Source: Marinobacter sp. SS13-12
Lineage (GTDB): Bacteria > Pseudomonadota > Gammaproteobacteria > Pseudomonadales > Oleiphilaceae
DNA: 64,000 nt
Assembly (NCBI RefSeq): GCF_030227115.1
Contig: NZ_JASSUA010000001.1
Span: forward strand, 2,418,001-2,482,000
Reading direction: 5' to 3'
Below the pieces are notes generated by a model that saw only the letters and a list, made by a program, of their open reading frames with translations, was not told the DNA's origin and did no database searches. The stretch's first letter is position 1. The number at the start of each line of letters is the position of its first letter. Below, piece after piece: positions 8,923-17,809 of this stretch. Position numbers and translations under genes: made by a program.

Positions 8923-9954
8923 CTAGTCTTCCGGCTTACTCAGATCCAGCCATTGCTGCGACAGCCAGTAAAAACTGCCATCCGGGGCGGGATGGGTGCA
9001 GTTGTAGCGAAAACGACGGCTGTTGAAACTGTCGGGGGCCTTGAGCATGACCTGGTCCCCGGAAACCTCAAAATCCACACGCCCCTGTCCGGACGCAAAG
9101 CAGGTCAGCCGGTCTGTGCTTATGGATTCCGGGACGGGGAACGACAGTGTTGGTGGATTCTCTTCGATAACGCCATCAGGAAGTTCGTTGGCATCGACCG
9201 GTAGCGCCTTGCTACGAAGTTTGTTCTCAAGGCTGTTGAGCTGCCCGTAGGCATTGGCCATAGGAAACCGGGGCAGGCGGGTGGCGCCGGATGTGGCGCC
9301 GATGGCACCGGACTGCTGGCCGTAGCCAAGCCATCCACGCTCCGTGATCTTGCCCTCAAGGGCTTCGTCAAATTCCCCATAGGGGTAGGCGAACATCGGA
9401 ACGTCAATGCCAAGCCTGTCTGCGAGGGTTTCCTGCGCGGTGTCCAGGCTGCTTTCCACGCGCTGCGCCCAGGCGGCCTTGCTTTCATCCGGACGCCTCG
9501 CCAGGTGGCCGTGGTCTTCGCTGTGGTTGGCGATGGTCACGCTGTCTTTGTCAAGCACCTCCTCAAGTTGGTCCCAGGTCATGTAGCCATGGCTGCCTAT
9601 GGCATCGGTATTCACAAATATCGTGTAAGGGTAACCCCGCTTTTCGAGCTCTGGTATCGCGCTGGAATAGACGGATTCGTAGGCATCGTCAAAGGTGATG
9701 GCAATCTGTTTGCGATCATCCAGCTTGCCGTTTAGAGCCGCGCGGGTTCCGGACTCCAGGGGCACAACCTCGATTCCCAGCTCATCGATCATGTCCATCT
9801 GGCCCTCGAACAGAGAGACTGAGGTGCTGGTGGATGGCGGTGTGGAATCACTGACATGATGATACTGGAGCACCACGAGATCGGCTTTCGCGCTCAGGGC
9901 AAAGCCGGCAAGGGATGCCATCAGAAGTGATCGGGTCATCATTCGTTTTACCAT
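8923..9954 (-). CDS. Secreted polysaccharide deacetylase (NodB/PgaB-like)
   Basis: 343 residues with a signal peptide cleaved after ALSAKA. A carbohydrate esterase 4 (NodB) domain follows. Motif 1 is visible as ITFDDAYES and motif 2 as NHSEDH, giving the metal-binding Asp-His-His set. The mature protein begins LVVLQYHHVSD, as in PgaB-type deacetylases. These enzymes remove acetyl groups from N-acetylglucosamine polymers. It is convergent with the lipoprotein gene (8-base gap). No pgaA, pgaC or pgaD partner is in view, and the C-terminal hydrolase half of PgaB is missing; about 90 residues of unassigned sequence follow the NodB domain instead. Substrate unknown. Confidence 0.85.
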   Translation of the reverse strand: MVKRMMTRSLLMASLAGFALSAKADLVVLQYHHVSDSTPPSTSTSVSLFEGQMDMIDELGIEVVPLESGTRAALNGKLDDRKQIAITFDDAYESVYSSAIPELEKRGYPYTIFVNTDAIGSHGYMTWDQLEEVLDKDSVTIANHSEDHGHLARRPDESKAAWAQRVESSLDTAQETLADRLGIDVPMFAYPYGEFDEALEGKITERGWLGYGQQSGAIGATSGATRLPRFPMANAYGQLNSLENKLRSKALPVDANELPDGVIEENPPTLSFPVPESISTDRLTCFASGQGRVDFEVSGDQVMLKAPDSFNSRRFRYNCTHPAPDGSFYWLSQQWLDLSKPED

Positions 9955-9989
9955 TGTGTCGTCCTCTGTGATCCGGGTAGTCGCAAACG

Positions 9990-10652
9990 TCAGGTCCTGA
10001 AATGGGCCTTCAACACAGAAAAAGCCTGGTTGAGGTGTTGAATGGCTTCGGTTTCACCGCCGCGGTCCGGATGGGCATGCATCACCGCCCTGCGAAACCT
10101 TTGTTTCACCTCGTCAAAGCCTGTCGGAATGCTATCAAAGCCAAGGGTGGCTGCAGCATCCCGGGTTTCTGCAAGTTCCGGCCGATACCCGCTGCGTCCG
10201 GCCCAGAAGTCGTCCATCATCCGGTTTATGGATTCTTCGGGCATCTCGTATTTGGACAGATCCAGGTAGAAATGCCTCAGCTCGTCCGCCTGGTCGGGCA
10301 ACCCCGTGCCGGCCACAATGGTGCTCGGCCGGAGCCGGATTACCAGGGGCGAAATGCTCAGCGTCTCCCCGCCAGGGGCAAGCTGGTCACGGAGACGGTA
10401 AAGTACGTGGAAGAGCAGAAAATGCACCGGATAGAGTTTATCCGGCTCCGCGAAATTTACGGTGCCGATCAACTCCCAGGGCGCCCTCTGCAGTGTCTTG
10501 ATGAGCCCGAGCTCATTCATTCCGGCAGGGTTCTGCCGGAGTATGTGTTCGGTGGCAACCAACAGATGCTGAATCTGGAAATTCAGTTTGTCGTCCTGTG
10601 CGTCGGAACGGGGCGTTTGGGTGGTATGTGCTGCCGTGTCAGGTTGAGTCAT
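9990..10652 (-). CDS. DnaJ-related protein with C-terminal J domain
   Basis: 220 residues. The N-terminal two thirds match the DnaJ-related N-terminal family seen in marine and Pseudomonas-type gammaproteobacteria. The last 60 residues form a J domain with an intact HPD motif (MHAHPDRGG). The HPD tripeptide stimulates DnaK ATPase, so this is likely a specialised Hsp70 co-chaperone; its client is unknown. It has no Gly/Phe linker or zinc fingers and is not canonical DnaJ. Its start overlaps the stop of the TetR gene by 4 bases (ATGA), so the two are translationally coupled. Confidence 0.85.
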   Translation of the reverse strand: MTQPDTAAHTTQTPRSDAQDDKLNFQIQHLLVATEHILRQNPAGMNELGLIKTLQRAPWELIGTVNFAEPDKLYPVHFLLFHVLYRLRDQLAPGGETLSISPLVIRLRPSTIVAGTGLPDQADELRHFYLDLSKYEMPEESINRMMDDFWAGRSGYRPELAETRDAAATLGFDSIPTGFDEVKQRFRRAVMHAHPDRGGETEAIQHLNQAFSVLKAHFRT

Positions 10653-11323
10653 TCCGTCATGGTATGTGACGGGGCGCCATTACGGAAGAGGGGGTCGAGT
10701 CGCAGCCCGTTGAGAAACAGGTTGGTGGCAAACCGGGTGGCCTTTCTGGCCTCGGCCTCAGCCTCGTCGGGATTGCTGTGGGCACGATGGGCAAGACGCA
10801 GGCTGAGTTCGTAGCCGACACCGAAAAAGGCTGCGCACAGGTATTCCTGGTCAAGGTCCGGAAGCAGGCCCTGCTCGACTGCGCCTTTGACGTCTTCCTC
10901 AAGTGAAACCATCGTGAGCCCGAGAATGTCTGAGCCGAACAGCTCCCGGATCGCACGGTCGTTGTGGTGGGCGAGCTCATACACCAGGGGGTCGCTGGCG
11001 GTGGCTTTGAACAGTGCAAAATAGGCAGAGTAAATGAATTCATCTGCCGACCCGGCAGCCTGCCTGCTTTCGGTAAGATTATGATTGAGCCGGGCAAGAA
11101 AATCCGTCAACAGGGCCGCGAAGATGTCCTGCTTGCTGGAAAAATAATTGTAGAAGGTTCCGGCAGCCAGACCGGTGCGGCGTACGATATCGCGGATGGT
11201 GGAATTGTCATAGCCACGTTCCCGGAAGCACTCCCGGGCCGCACCCAGTATGGCCTTGCGGTTACGAATACGGTTGAATTCCCGCTTGCCGGGGGTTTCC
11301 TTTTTTGTCTCTGACATATCCAT
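10649..11323 (-). CDS. TetR/AcrR-family transcriptional regulator
   Basis: 224 residues from the ATG at 11323, which has a CAGGAT ribosome binding site; in-frame ATGs further upstream lack one. The N-terminal helix-turn-helix is typical (RKAILGAARECFRERGYDNSTIRDIVRRTGLAAGTFYNYFSSKQDIF). The C-terminal ligand domain is of the TetR_C group often found with lipid or solvent responses. It is divergent from ttcA across about 75 bases and coupled to the DnaJ-related gene. Autoregulation from this short promoter is likely. The ligand is unknown. Confidence 0.9.
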   Translation of the reverse strand: MDMSETKKETPGKREFNRIRNRKAILGAARECFRERGYDNSTIRDIVRRTGLAAGTFYNYFSSKQDIFAALLTDFLARLNHNLTESRQAAGSADEFIYSAYFALFKATASDPLVYELAHHNDRAIRELFGSDILGLTMVSLEEDVKGAVEQGLLPDLDQEYLCAAFFGVGYELSLRLAHRAHSNPDEAEAEARKATRFATNLFLNGLRLDPLFRNGAPSHTMTE

Positions 11324-11397
11324 GTCTGTATCCTGTCCCTGGAACATTTGCACGCGTATAATCCGACGCTCACTGACCCTATGAACGACGTTTATCT

Positions 11398-12309
11398 ATG
11401 TCCGAAGCAATCACTGCCAACTCCGAAGCTGTCCTGACCTCTGAAGCAGAGCGCAGGCAAAAACTGGAATTCAATAAGCTGCAGAAGCGCCTGCGCCGCG
11501 AAATGGGGCAGGCAATTGCTGATTTCTCGATGATTGAAGCCGGCGATAAAGTCATGTGCTGCCTGTCGGGCGGCAAGGACTCTTACGCCATGCTCGATAT
11601 TCTGCTGAACCTGCAGAAAAGCGCACCGGTGCGCTTTGAACTGATCGCCGTGAACCTGGACCAGAAACAACCGGGGTTCCCGGAGGAAGTGCTCCCGGAG
11701 TATCTGTCGGCACTCGGTATCGAGTATCACATCATCGAGAAAGACACTTACAGTATTGTTAAGGAAAAAGTGCCGGAAGGGAAGACCACCTGCGGACTTT
11801 GTTCCCGTCTACGTCGCGGAATTCTTTATAATTTTGCGGAAGAACACGGTGTGACAAAGATTGCGCTGGGTCACCACCGGGATGATCTGCTGGAAACCCT
11901 GTTCCTGAATATGTTCTACGGCGGCAAGCTCAAGTCCATGCCACCGGTGCTGCACAGTGATGACGGCCGCAATACAGTTATCCGGCCACTGGCCTACAGC
12001 CGTGAGAAAGACATAGCCCGGTACGCCAGACTGCGGGAGTTCCCGATCATCCCGTGTAACCTCTGTGGCTCTCAGGAGAACCTGCAACGACAGGTGATCA
12101 AGGATATGTTCCAGACCTGGGACAAGCAGCACCCGGGACGGCTGGAGACCATGTTCCGCGCCATGTGCAATGTGGAGCCATCCCACCTTGCCGATACCGC
12201 TCTTTACGATTTTCGTGAGGGTTCCCGGCGCCCGGACGGTGGTCAGGCGGTCGGGACCGTTGAGCCGGAAGCCCCGGATTTCGGGCGCCTGGACGTGCTC
12301 AATATCTGA
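11398..12309 (+). CDS. ttcA: tRNA 2-thiocytidine(32) synthetase TtcA
   Basis: 303 residues. TtcA thiolates cytidine 32 of several tRNAs using ATP, an Fe-S cluster and a sulfur donor. The PP-loop [13 protein letters not shown] is visible near residue 60, and the two Cys-X-X-Cys pairs that bind the cluster are seen as [10 protein letters not shown] and CNLCGSQ. Length matches the family. The gene ends one base before the stop of the convergent TauE/SafE-like gene. In Pseudomonas, ttcA also lies near the cbb3 oxidase and anr genes. Confidence 0.96.
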   Translation: MSEAITANSEAVLTSEAERRQKLEFNKLQKRLRREMGQAIADFSMIEAGDKVMCCLSGGKDSYAMLDILLNLQKSAPVRFELIAVNLDQKQPGFPEEVLPEYLSALGIEYHIIEKDTYSIVKEKVPEGKTTCGLCSRLRRGILYNFAEEHGVTKIALGHHRDDLLETLFLNMFYGGKLKSMPPVLHSDDGRNTVIRPLAYSREKDIARYARLREFPIIPCNLCGSQENLQRQVIKDMFQTWDKQHPGRLETMFRAMCNVEPSHLADTALYDFREGSRRPDGGQAVGTVEPEAPDFGRLDVLNI

Positions 12310-12996
12310 CTAATGCATCATCGCGGTGATCGGCAGCGTCCAGACCCCGAAGCCAATCAGCAGCAACCCGGCAAACTGCCGGAAATGCCTCTGTTCCCGA
12401 AGTTTGCGAATCCAGGTGGCCGCGTACCCGGTTGCCAGCATGGAGGGCAGGGTGCCCAGGCCAAAAAACATCATGGTGGCAGCGGCACTGCCCACGGTTG
12501 GCTGCAAGGCTGCCCACCCCAGCGTACTGTAAACCAGACCGCACGGTAACCAGCCCCAGAGCGCTCCCAGCGCCAATGCCTGCCGAACGTGGTGTACCGG
12601 CAGCACATGTCTGGTAAGTGGAGAGAGGCGTTTCCAGATCGGCGCGCCGACGCGTTCCACATAGCGGATACCCTGCCACCACTGCCCCATGGAAAGCCCC
12701 ATCAGAATAAGCAGTATGCCCGCGAGAGTTCGCAGAACCGGCCCCAATTGCGTCCAGTAGCCAGCCGCACTGGTGCTGAGCAGGGCAATCAACGCCGCAA
12801 TCAGTGTATAGCTGCCAATACGGCCACCGTTGAAGGCCAACAGCAGGAAGGTCTGGCGAAGGCGGAACCCCTTGCCGACGGGCAGGGCCATGGAGAGAGA
12901 CGCGCTGATTCCGCCACACATACTCAGGCAATGCGTGCTGCCCAGCAGTCCGATCAGGAAGGCACTGGAATAACTCAGGTAAAGTTCTTCACCCAT
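12310..12996 (-). CDS. TauE/SafE-family membrane protein of the cbb3 locus
   Basis: 228 residues with six or more membrane segments. The N-terminus GLLGSTHCLSMCGGI carries a conserved His-Cys ... Met-Cys group typical of the UreH/SafE-like proteins found beside ccoS in many proteobacteria. They are thought to help metal handling or thiol export during cbb3 oxidase maturation; the His/Cys/Met pattern suggests copper (inference). Its start overlaps the ccoS stop by one base, so it is the last gene of the cco accessory operon. Confidence 0.85.
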   Translation of the reverse strand: MGEELYLSYSSAFLIGLLGSTHCLSMCGGISASLSMALPVGKGFRLRQTFLLLAFNGGRIGSYTLIAALIALLSTSAAGYWTQLGPVLRTLAGILLILMGLSMGQWWQGIRYVERVGAPIWKRLSPLTRHVLPVHHVRQALALGALWGWLPCGLVYSTLGWAALQPTVGSAAATMMFFGLGTLPSMLATGYAATWIRKLREQRHFRQFAGLLLIGFGVWTLPITAMMH

Positions 12997-13199
12997 CAGG
13001 AGGTCTGGTCTTCTCCGGATTGCTTCCCGGGCTGCTTTGCGTCGTCCGGAATCTTGTCGTTGTCGTCATCATAGAGGATGCGATGCGCCGGCCCGTCCAG
13101 ATCATCATACTGACCGTTCTTCACGGCCCAGGAAAACAGGACAATGCCAAGGGCTACGAGGACCAGCATGACCGGAACCAGGATCATTACGATTTTCAC
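12996..13199 (-). CDS. ccoS: cbb3 oxidase assembly protein CcoS
   Basis: 67 residues: a single N-terminal membrane helix followed by the conserved FSWAVKNGQYDDLDGPAHRILYDDD segment that defines CcoS/FixS. CcoS is required for cofactor insertion into the CcoN subunit of the cbb3 oxidase. It lies between ccoI and the TauE/SafE-like gene in the usual order. Confidence 0.95.
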   Translation of the reverse strand: MKIVMILVPVMLVLVALGIVLFSWAVKNGQYDDLDGPAHRILYDDDNDKIPDDAKQPGKQSGEDQTS

Positions 13200-13241
13200 G
13201 GCGCTACCTCAAGCATTGTGGGGGATTTCTCGTTCACGGTA

Positions 13242-15689
13242 TCAGGACGTCGCCTCGGCGCCAACTGCCGGTGTGGGTGACTCAGCCCTTTCGGGTGCTC
13301 TGCCCAGCCTCATGGCATTGAGTACCACGACCAGCGAACTGAGGGACATGCCGATTGCAGCCAGCCAGGGGGGTACCAGTCCGGCCGCCGCCAGGGGGAG
13401 GGCACACAGGTTGTAGCCAAGTGCCCAGGCCATGTTCTGGCGAATGATACGGCGGGTACGCCGGGCTGTTTTAAGCGCTTCGGGCAGCTGGGTCAGTTGG
13501 CCGTTGAGCAGAACGGCGTCCGCTTTGAGCTGCGTCAGGTCAGCGGCGCTGCCCATGGCCACTGAAACGCCTGCGCCGGCCATTGAAGGCAGATCGTTGA
13601 GGCCGTCGCCCACCATCATGATGTGCCGGCCCTGATCCCGTAGCGCTTCCAGCACCTGAAGTTTGTCCTCGGGGGACGCCTGGCCAATGGCTTCATCGAT
13701 GCCTAACCTTTTTGCAATCTGAGCTACGTGGCCAGAACGATCTCCGCTGAGCAGAATCGTTCGCAGGCCGGCCTGTTGCAGCATCTGCACCGCTTCTCTC
13801 GCCTCTGGCCGGGGTTCGTCATCCAGGGTGAAACGGGCCAACCATTGGCTGTCGTTTGCCAGCCAGATTTCCATGCCCTGTTGATCGTCGCTTGCTGGTG
13901 GTGGCTGACCGATACTGGCCTCAACGAAATCCCGGTGGCCGATGTAAAAGCATTGTCCCGCCAGTTCGCCACAGAGGCCTCCCCCGAGATGGTTTTGCAC
14001 GTTCCTGGCGGAGTTGCCATGGAAATTGTGGAAAACCCTGGCTATCGGGTGTTCCGAGTGTTTCTCAAGGCTCGCAGCCGTTTCAAGACATTGTTCCTGG
14101 CTGAGGGGGCCGAACGCGCGGGTGTCTACAAGACTGAGCTCGCCGCGAGTGAGCGTGCCGGTTTTGTCGAAAATCACCGTATCGATGGTGTTCAGTGATT
14201 CGAGGGTATGACCGCGGGTGGGTAGCAGGCCAAGTTTGCGCAGGCGCATGGTTGCCGAAGTAATGGCCGTCGGTGTTGCCAGGGAAAGGGCGCAGGGGCA
14301 GGTGACCACCAGCACTGAAAGGGTGATATCAAAGGCATTGTCCGCACCGGCAAGCCACCAGCCAATCCAGATCACCGGTGCCAGAACCAGTACGCGACTG
14401 ACGAACACACCGGCGATGCGGTCAGCCATCAAGGCCACTGGCGGTTTTTCCGCCTGAACCCGGTCAAGAATGCGAAGGATGCCAGACAGCCGGGTCTGGG
14501 CACCGGCACGGCGGACTTCCACCTCCAGCGGATTTTCGCCATTCACACTGCCCGCATGTACCTCATCGCCGGGGTTCCGGGTTTCCGGCAGGTATTCCCC
14601 GGTCAGGGCGGCTTCGTTCAGGGTGGAATGGCCACTGACAATCACGCCATCGGCCGGCAGGGTTTCCCCGGGACGGACCCTGATAAGGTCACCCGTAGCC
14701 AGGTCATGGCTTGAGACAATCTCGCTGTCATTCCCCCTGACACGGCTGGCCACCATGGGCTGGAACCCCGCGAGTGCGTTGCCGGTCAATCCTGCCCGGT
14801 AACGTGCCTGCATCTCGATATACCGGCCAAGCTGGAGGAAAAAGGTGAACATGCACACGGATTCGAAATAGACCTCCTCGCCACCGAACACGGTAACCCA
14901 GATGCTGGCAACATAGGCCAGGCCGATGGCGGTCGCCACCGGCACATCCATGGTCAGGTGGCGGCTGCGAAGATCTCTTACCGCGTTGGTAAAGAAGGGG
15001 CGGGCACTGTAAAGCACCACGGGGGTGGCCACCAGAAGACTGAACCAGCGGAAGAAACTGACAAATTCCGGAGACAGCTCACTGACCAGTTCGAAGTACA
15101 GTGGGAAGGCCAGCATCATGGTCTGGAAGGACCCGATGCCGGCAACCGCCAGGCGAATCAAGGCGGACCGGTGTTCGGCTTTCAGCGCTCGTTCGGCCTC
15201 ATCGGCCTGGTAGGGGCGGGCACGGTAACCCAGTTCGTGGATGGCAACCAGGAGGTCGCTGAGCCTGGCCTGTTCCGGGTTCCATACCAGGCGGGCCCGC
15301 TGGGTGCTGTGATTGACGGAGAAAGACATCACCCCCGGCTGCTTTGCCATATGGTTCTCAAGCAACCATATGCACGCAGCGCAAGTGATGTCGCTGATCA
15401 GCAAGGTGGCTTCCTGGCCCGACTTGACCGGTGAGACGAAGGATTTCTGTACCAGTGGATGGTCCAGTTCCCGTATCCGGTTGAGCTCAGCATCTGTCAG
15501 CTCTTTCGGGGTGACAGCCGGCTCGGTACGGAATTGATAGAAACCATCGAGACCCTCTGCCCGGATCGTCTCGCAAACGGCTTTGCAGCCCTGGCAGCAA
15601 AAGTGACGTAGCTCGCCGTCAAGCTCGAGTGTAATGGCGGGTTGGCCGGGCGCCGGCTCCCCGCAGTGATAGCAGTTCAAGGGGTTCAC
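13242..15689 (-). CDS. ccoI: Copper-exporting P1B-type ATPase CcoI (FixI)
   Basis: 815 residues. It transports copper for assembly of the cbb3 oxidase. An N-terminal Cys-rich module (CYHCGEP, CCQGCKAVC) precedes a heavy-metal-associated domain with ITCAACIWLLE. The P-type ATPase core follows: TGEYLP, the membrane CPC motif in VVTCPCALSLATP, the phosphorylation site DKTGTLT and the hinge GDGLNDLPSM. The Cys-rich N-terminus distinguishes CcoI/FixI from CopA. Its start overlaps the ccoH stop by 4 bases. Confidence 0.96.
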   Translation of the reverse strand: MNPLNCYHCGEPAPGQPAITLELDGELRHFCCQGCKAVCETIRAEGLDGFYQFRTEPAVTPKELTDAELNRIRELDHPLVQKSFVSPVKSGQEATLLISDITCAACIWLLENHMAKQPGVMSFSVNHSTQRARLVWNPEQARLSDLLVAIHELGYRARPYQADEAERALKAEHRSALIRLAVAGIGSFQTMMLAFPLYFELVSELSPEFVSFFRWFSLLVATPVVLYSARPFFTNAVRDLRSRHLTMDVPVATAIGLAYVASIWVTVFGGEEVYFESVCMFTFFLQLGRYIEMQARYRAGLTGNALAGFQPMVASRVRGNDSEIVSSHDLATGDLIRVRPGETLPADGVIVSGHSTLNEAALTGEYLPETRNPGDEVHAGSVNGENPLEVEVRRAGAQTRLSGILRILDRVQAEKPPVALMADRIAGVFVSRVLVLAPVIWIGWWLAGADNAFDITLSVLVVTCPCALSLATPTAITSATMRLRKLGLLPTRGHTLESLNTIDTVIFDKTGTLTRGELSLVDTRAFGPLSQEQCLETAASLEKHSEHPIARVFHNFHGNSARNVQNHLGGGLCGELAGQCFYIGHRDFVEASIGQPPPASDDQQGMEIWLANDSQWLARFTLDDEPRPEAREAVQMLQQAGLRTILLSGDRSGHVAQIAKRLGIDEAIGQASPEDKLQVLEALRDQGRHIMMVGDGLNDLPSMAGAGVSVAMGSAADLTQLKADAVLLNGQLTQLPEALKTARRTRRIIRQNMAWALGYNLCALPLAAAGLVPPWLAAIGMSLSSLVVVLNAMRLGRAPERAESPTPAVGAEATS

Positions 15690-16201
15690 CCGCGGTCTTC
15701 AGTGCCCACACCGAGGGTCAGTGGACGCTCTGATGGCAGGTTGGACTCGCCTTTCAGTCGCCAGTCATTATCCGGACCCCGTAAATCGAAGTACCAGCGG
15801 CCCTCAATGGGCTGGTTCAGCTTCGCTGTGTACTGTCCTTCGCCTACGGCGCGGAACTGGACGGTACGGTCACGTTCGGAGAGGGTTGGGTGGAAAAGGT
15901 TGAGAATCAGGTACGGATAATCAGCACTGCCGTCACTGCTATCAACGGACAAGGTGATTTGTCGTTCGGTAAAGGCCATTTCGGCCCTCAGACCCAGGTT
16001 TTTCGCCGTTTGATCCCGGGCAATCTGCATATTGTAACCGCGGCCTTGCTTCGAATAATCATCGGTCACCATGGAGTTCTGTGTGGTGATTGCCACCGTG
16101 AGCATGAAGGTACACCAGGCTATTGCAGCTCCCGGAAACATAAGCAGGAACCAGAGCCACGGCTGACGGTACCAGGGCTTTATATCCAGATCTTCATTCA
16201 T
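15686..16201 (-). CDS. ccoH: FixH/CcoH family cbb3 oxidase assembly protein
   Basis: 171 residues: one N-terminal membrane helix (about 12-34, WLWFLLMFPGAAIAWCTFML) and a periplasmic beta-sandwich ending in the WYFDLRGPDNDWRLKGE block of the FixH family. CcoH binds and stabilises the oxidase during assembly. It lies between ccoG and ccoI, and its stop overlaps the ccoI start. Confidence 0.93.
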   Translation of the reverse strand: MNEDLDIKPWYRQPWLWFLLMFPGAAIAWCTFMLTVAITTQNSMVTDDYSKQGRGYNMQIARDQTAKNLGLRAEMAFTERQITLSVDSSDGSADYPYLILNLFHPTLSERDRTVQFRAVGEGQYTAKLNQPIEGRWYFDLRGPDNDWRLKGESNLPSERPLTLGVGTEDRG

Positions 16202-16243
16202 AGTTCTGTCTCTCAGTGCTATTCCCGAATGACGACTCCGGGA

Positions 16244-17677
16244 TCAGCGATTAGGACCGACAAATCGACTTTCGGTTTCAAGAACGAGGCTTTTATCGGA
16301 TTGTGATTCAAGCGTAAACACAATGTCATTGTTGCTTTCCGTAATGACCTCTGGCGCCACATCCACAACTGTTGGCAAAGAACGGTTCTCGCTGCTCTCT
16401 ACGGTGACTGTGTCCTCGGTCAGTATGCGGATACCCTCCATGCCCGAAACCGAGATAGTAAAGGTTTGTGGTACTTCCGACATGTTGGCAATTTTCAGCG
16501 TGTATGTGTTCTCGATTCGGCCCTCGCCGTTGTAGTTGAAGAGGGCGCCGCGATCCCTGAGAACATCCAGCTGTGCCGGAACCCTGGTGGCAATCGTAAA
16601 TGCGATCGCGGCCATCATTGCCAGCAGTACCAGCCCGTAACCAAAGGTTCGCGGCCGCAGGAGTTTGGAGGTCTTGCCCTCCAACTCGTTTTCCGTGGTA
16701 TAGCGGATAAGGCCGCGTGGATAATTCATCTTGTCCATGACCTCGTCACAGGCGTCGATGCACAGGGCGCAGCCAATACACTCGTATTGCAGACCGTCGC
16801 GGATGTCGATGCCAGTGGGGCAGACCTGGACACACTGCCCGCAGTCAATGCAGTCACCCAGGCCCAGCTCTGCGGGATCCACCCCTTTCTTGCGGCTACC
16901 CCGGGGCTCTCCCCGATTGGGGTCATAGGACACCACTCGGGTGTTGGGGTCGAACATGACGGACTGAAAACGGGCGTAAGGGCACATGTACAGGCACACC
17001 TGCTCACGCATCCAGCCGGCGTTCAGGTAGGTGGCCACGGTAAAGAAGCCCACCCAGAAGTAGGCCCAGCCATTGGCCTGGAGGGTAAACAGGTCCGTGA
17101 TCAGTTCACGAATGGGGTAGAAGTAACCGACAAACGTGAGGCCGGTAGCGAGTGCGATCAACAGCCATGCGGAATGCTTCGCCGATTTCTTGGCGATTTT
17201 CTCGGCGGAACGGGGTGCCTTGTCCAGTTTGATGCGCTTGTTGCGGCCGCCCTCAATACGCTCCTCGACCCACATGAAGATAAAGGTCCAGACCGTCTGC
17301 GGGCAGGTATATCCGCACCAGACCCTGCCGAACAGAGTGGTGATGAAGAAAAGGCCAAAGGCACAGATAATGAGCATTCCGGACAGAAGGATGAAATCCT
17401 GGGGATAGAAGGTGGCACCATAAAGGTGAAATTCACGTGCCGGAAGATCAAAATGAATCAGCGGCTGGCCATCCACGGTTATCCAGACGAACAGAAAATA
17501 CATGCCCATCAAAGCCGTCAGGCTGACATTGCGGATACGCTGAAAGAAGCCCTTGACCTCTTTTACGTAGATCTTCTTGCGGCTGGCGTAAAGCTCTACA
17601 GTTCCGGAATTTTTGTTTTTGTTCTCGGAGGCGTCAGAGGATGGGTCAACCTGCTTGACCGGAATCTCACTGCTCAT
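16244..17677 (-). CDS. ccoG: Cytochrome c oxidase accessory protein CcoG
   Basis: 477 residues: a polyferredoxin membrane protein (FixG/RdxA family) with about five membrane helices. Two 4Fe-4S sites are visible, CIDCGQCVQVCPTG and CIGCALCIDACDEV, and a membrane WCGYTCPQTVW motif. A C-terminal Ig-like periplasmic domain follows. CcoG is a cupric reductase that supplies Cu(I) for cbb3 biogenesis. About 130 bases with strong hairpins separate it from ccoP upstream, so it may be expressed separately from the structural genes. Confidence 0.96.
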   Translation of the reverse strand: MSSEIPVKQVDPSSDASENKNKNSGTVELYASRKKIYVKEVKGFFQRIRNVSLTALMGMYFLFVWITVDGQPLIHFDLPAREFHLYGATFYPQDFILLSGMLIICAFGLFFITTLFGRVWCGYTCPQTVWTFIFMWVEERIEGGRNKRIKLDKAPRSAEKIAKKSAKHSAWLLIALATGLTFVGYFYPIRELITDLFTLQANGWAYFWVGFFTVATYLNAGWMREQVCLYMCPYARFQSVMFDPNTRVVSYDPNRGEPRGSRKKGVDPAELGLGDCIDCGQCVQVCPTGIDIRDGLQYECIGCALCIDACDEVMDKMNYPRGLIRYTTENELEGKTSKLLRPRTFGYGLVLLAMMAAIAFTIATRVPAQLDVLRDRGALFNYNGEGRIENTYTLKIANMSEVPQTFTISVSGMEGIRILTEDTVTVESSENRSLPTVVDVAPEVITESNNDIVFTLESQSDKSLVLETESRFVGPNR

Positions 17678-17746
17678 CGTTAACCTCCCGATGATGTGGT
17701 GCCCATATCACAGCGGACTGTGGGGCAGGGGATCTTCTCAAGCCTG

Positions 17747-17760
17747 TGCCCGCGCGGGCA
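17747..17760. repeat. Perfect 14-base palindrome between ccoP and ccoG
   Basis: TGCCCGCGCGGGCA is fully self-complementary. It is nested in a longer imperfect inverted repeat (CTGTG ... CACAG). No T-tract follows on either strand. It may act as an RNA-stability or processing hairpin at the 3' end of the ccoNOQP message. Confidence 0.5.
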
Positions 17761-17782
17761 GACACAGGGTTGAGCAGACCGT

Positions 17783-17802
17783 GCCGGGGCCCTGGCCCCG
17801 GC
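17783..17802. terminator. Strong GC hairpin after ccoP
   Basis: GCCGGGGCC pairs with GGCCCCGGC across a CT loop, a 9-base-pair perfect stem seven bases past the ccoP stop. There is no T-tract on the minus strand, so it is more likely an mRNA 3' stabiliser or partial attenuator than a full terminator. Confidence 0.5.
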
Positions 17803-17809
17803 CGGATAC

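Noticed and set aside
16466..17683. A 405-codon plus-strand frame over ccoG
   Set aside because: It is antisense to CcoG, whose Fe-S motifs are intact; high GC content creates long shadow frames.
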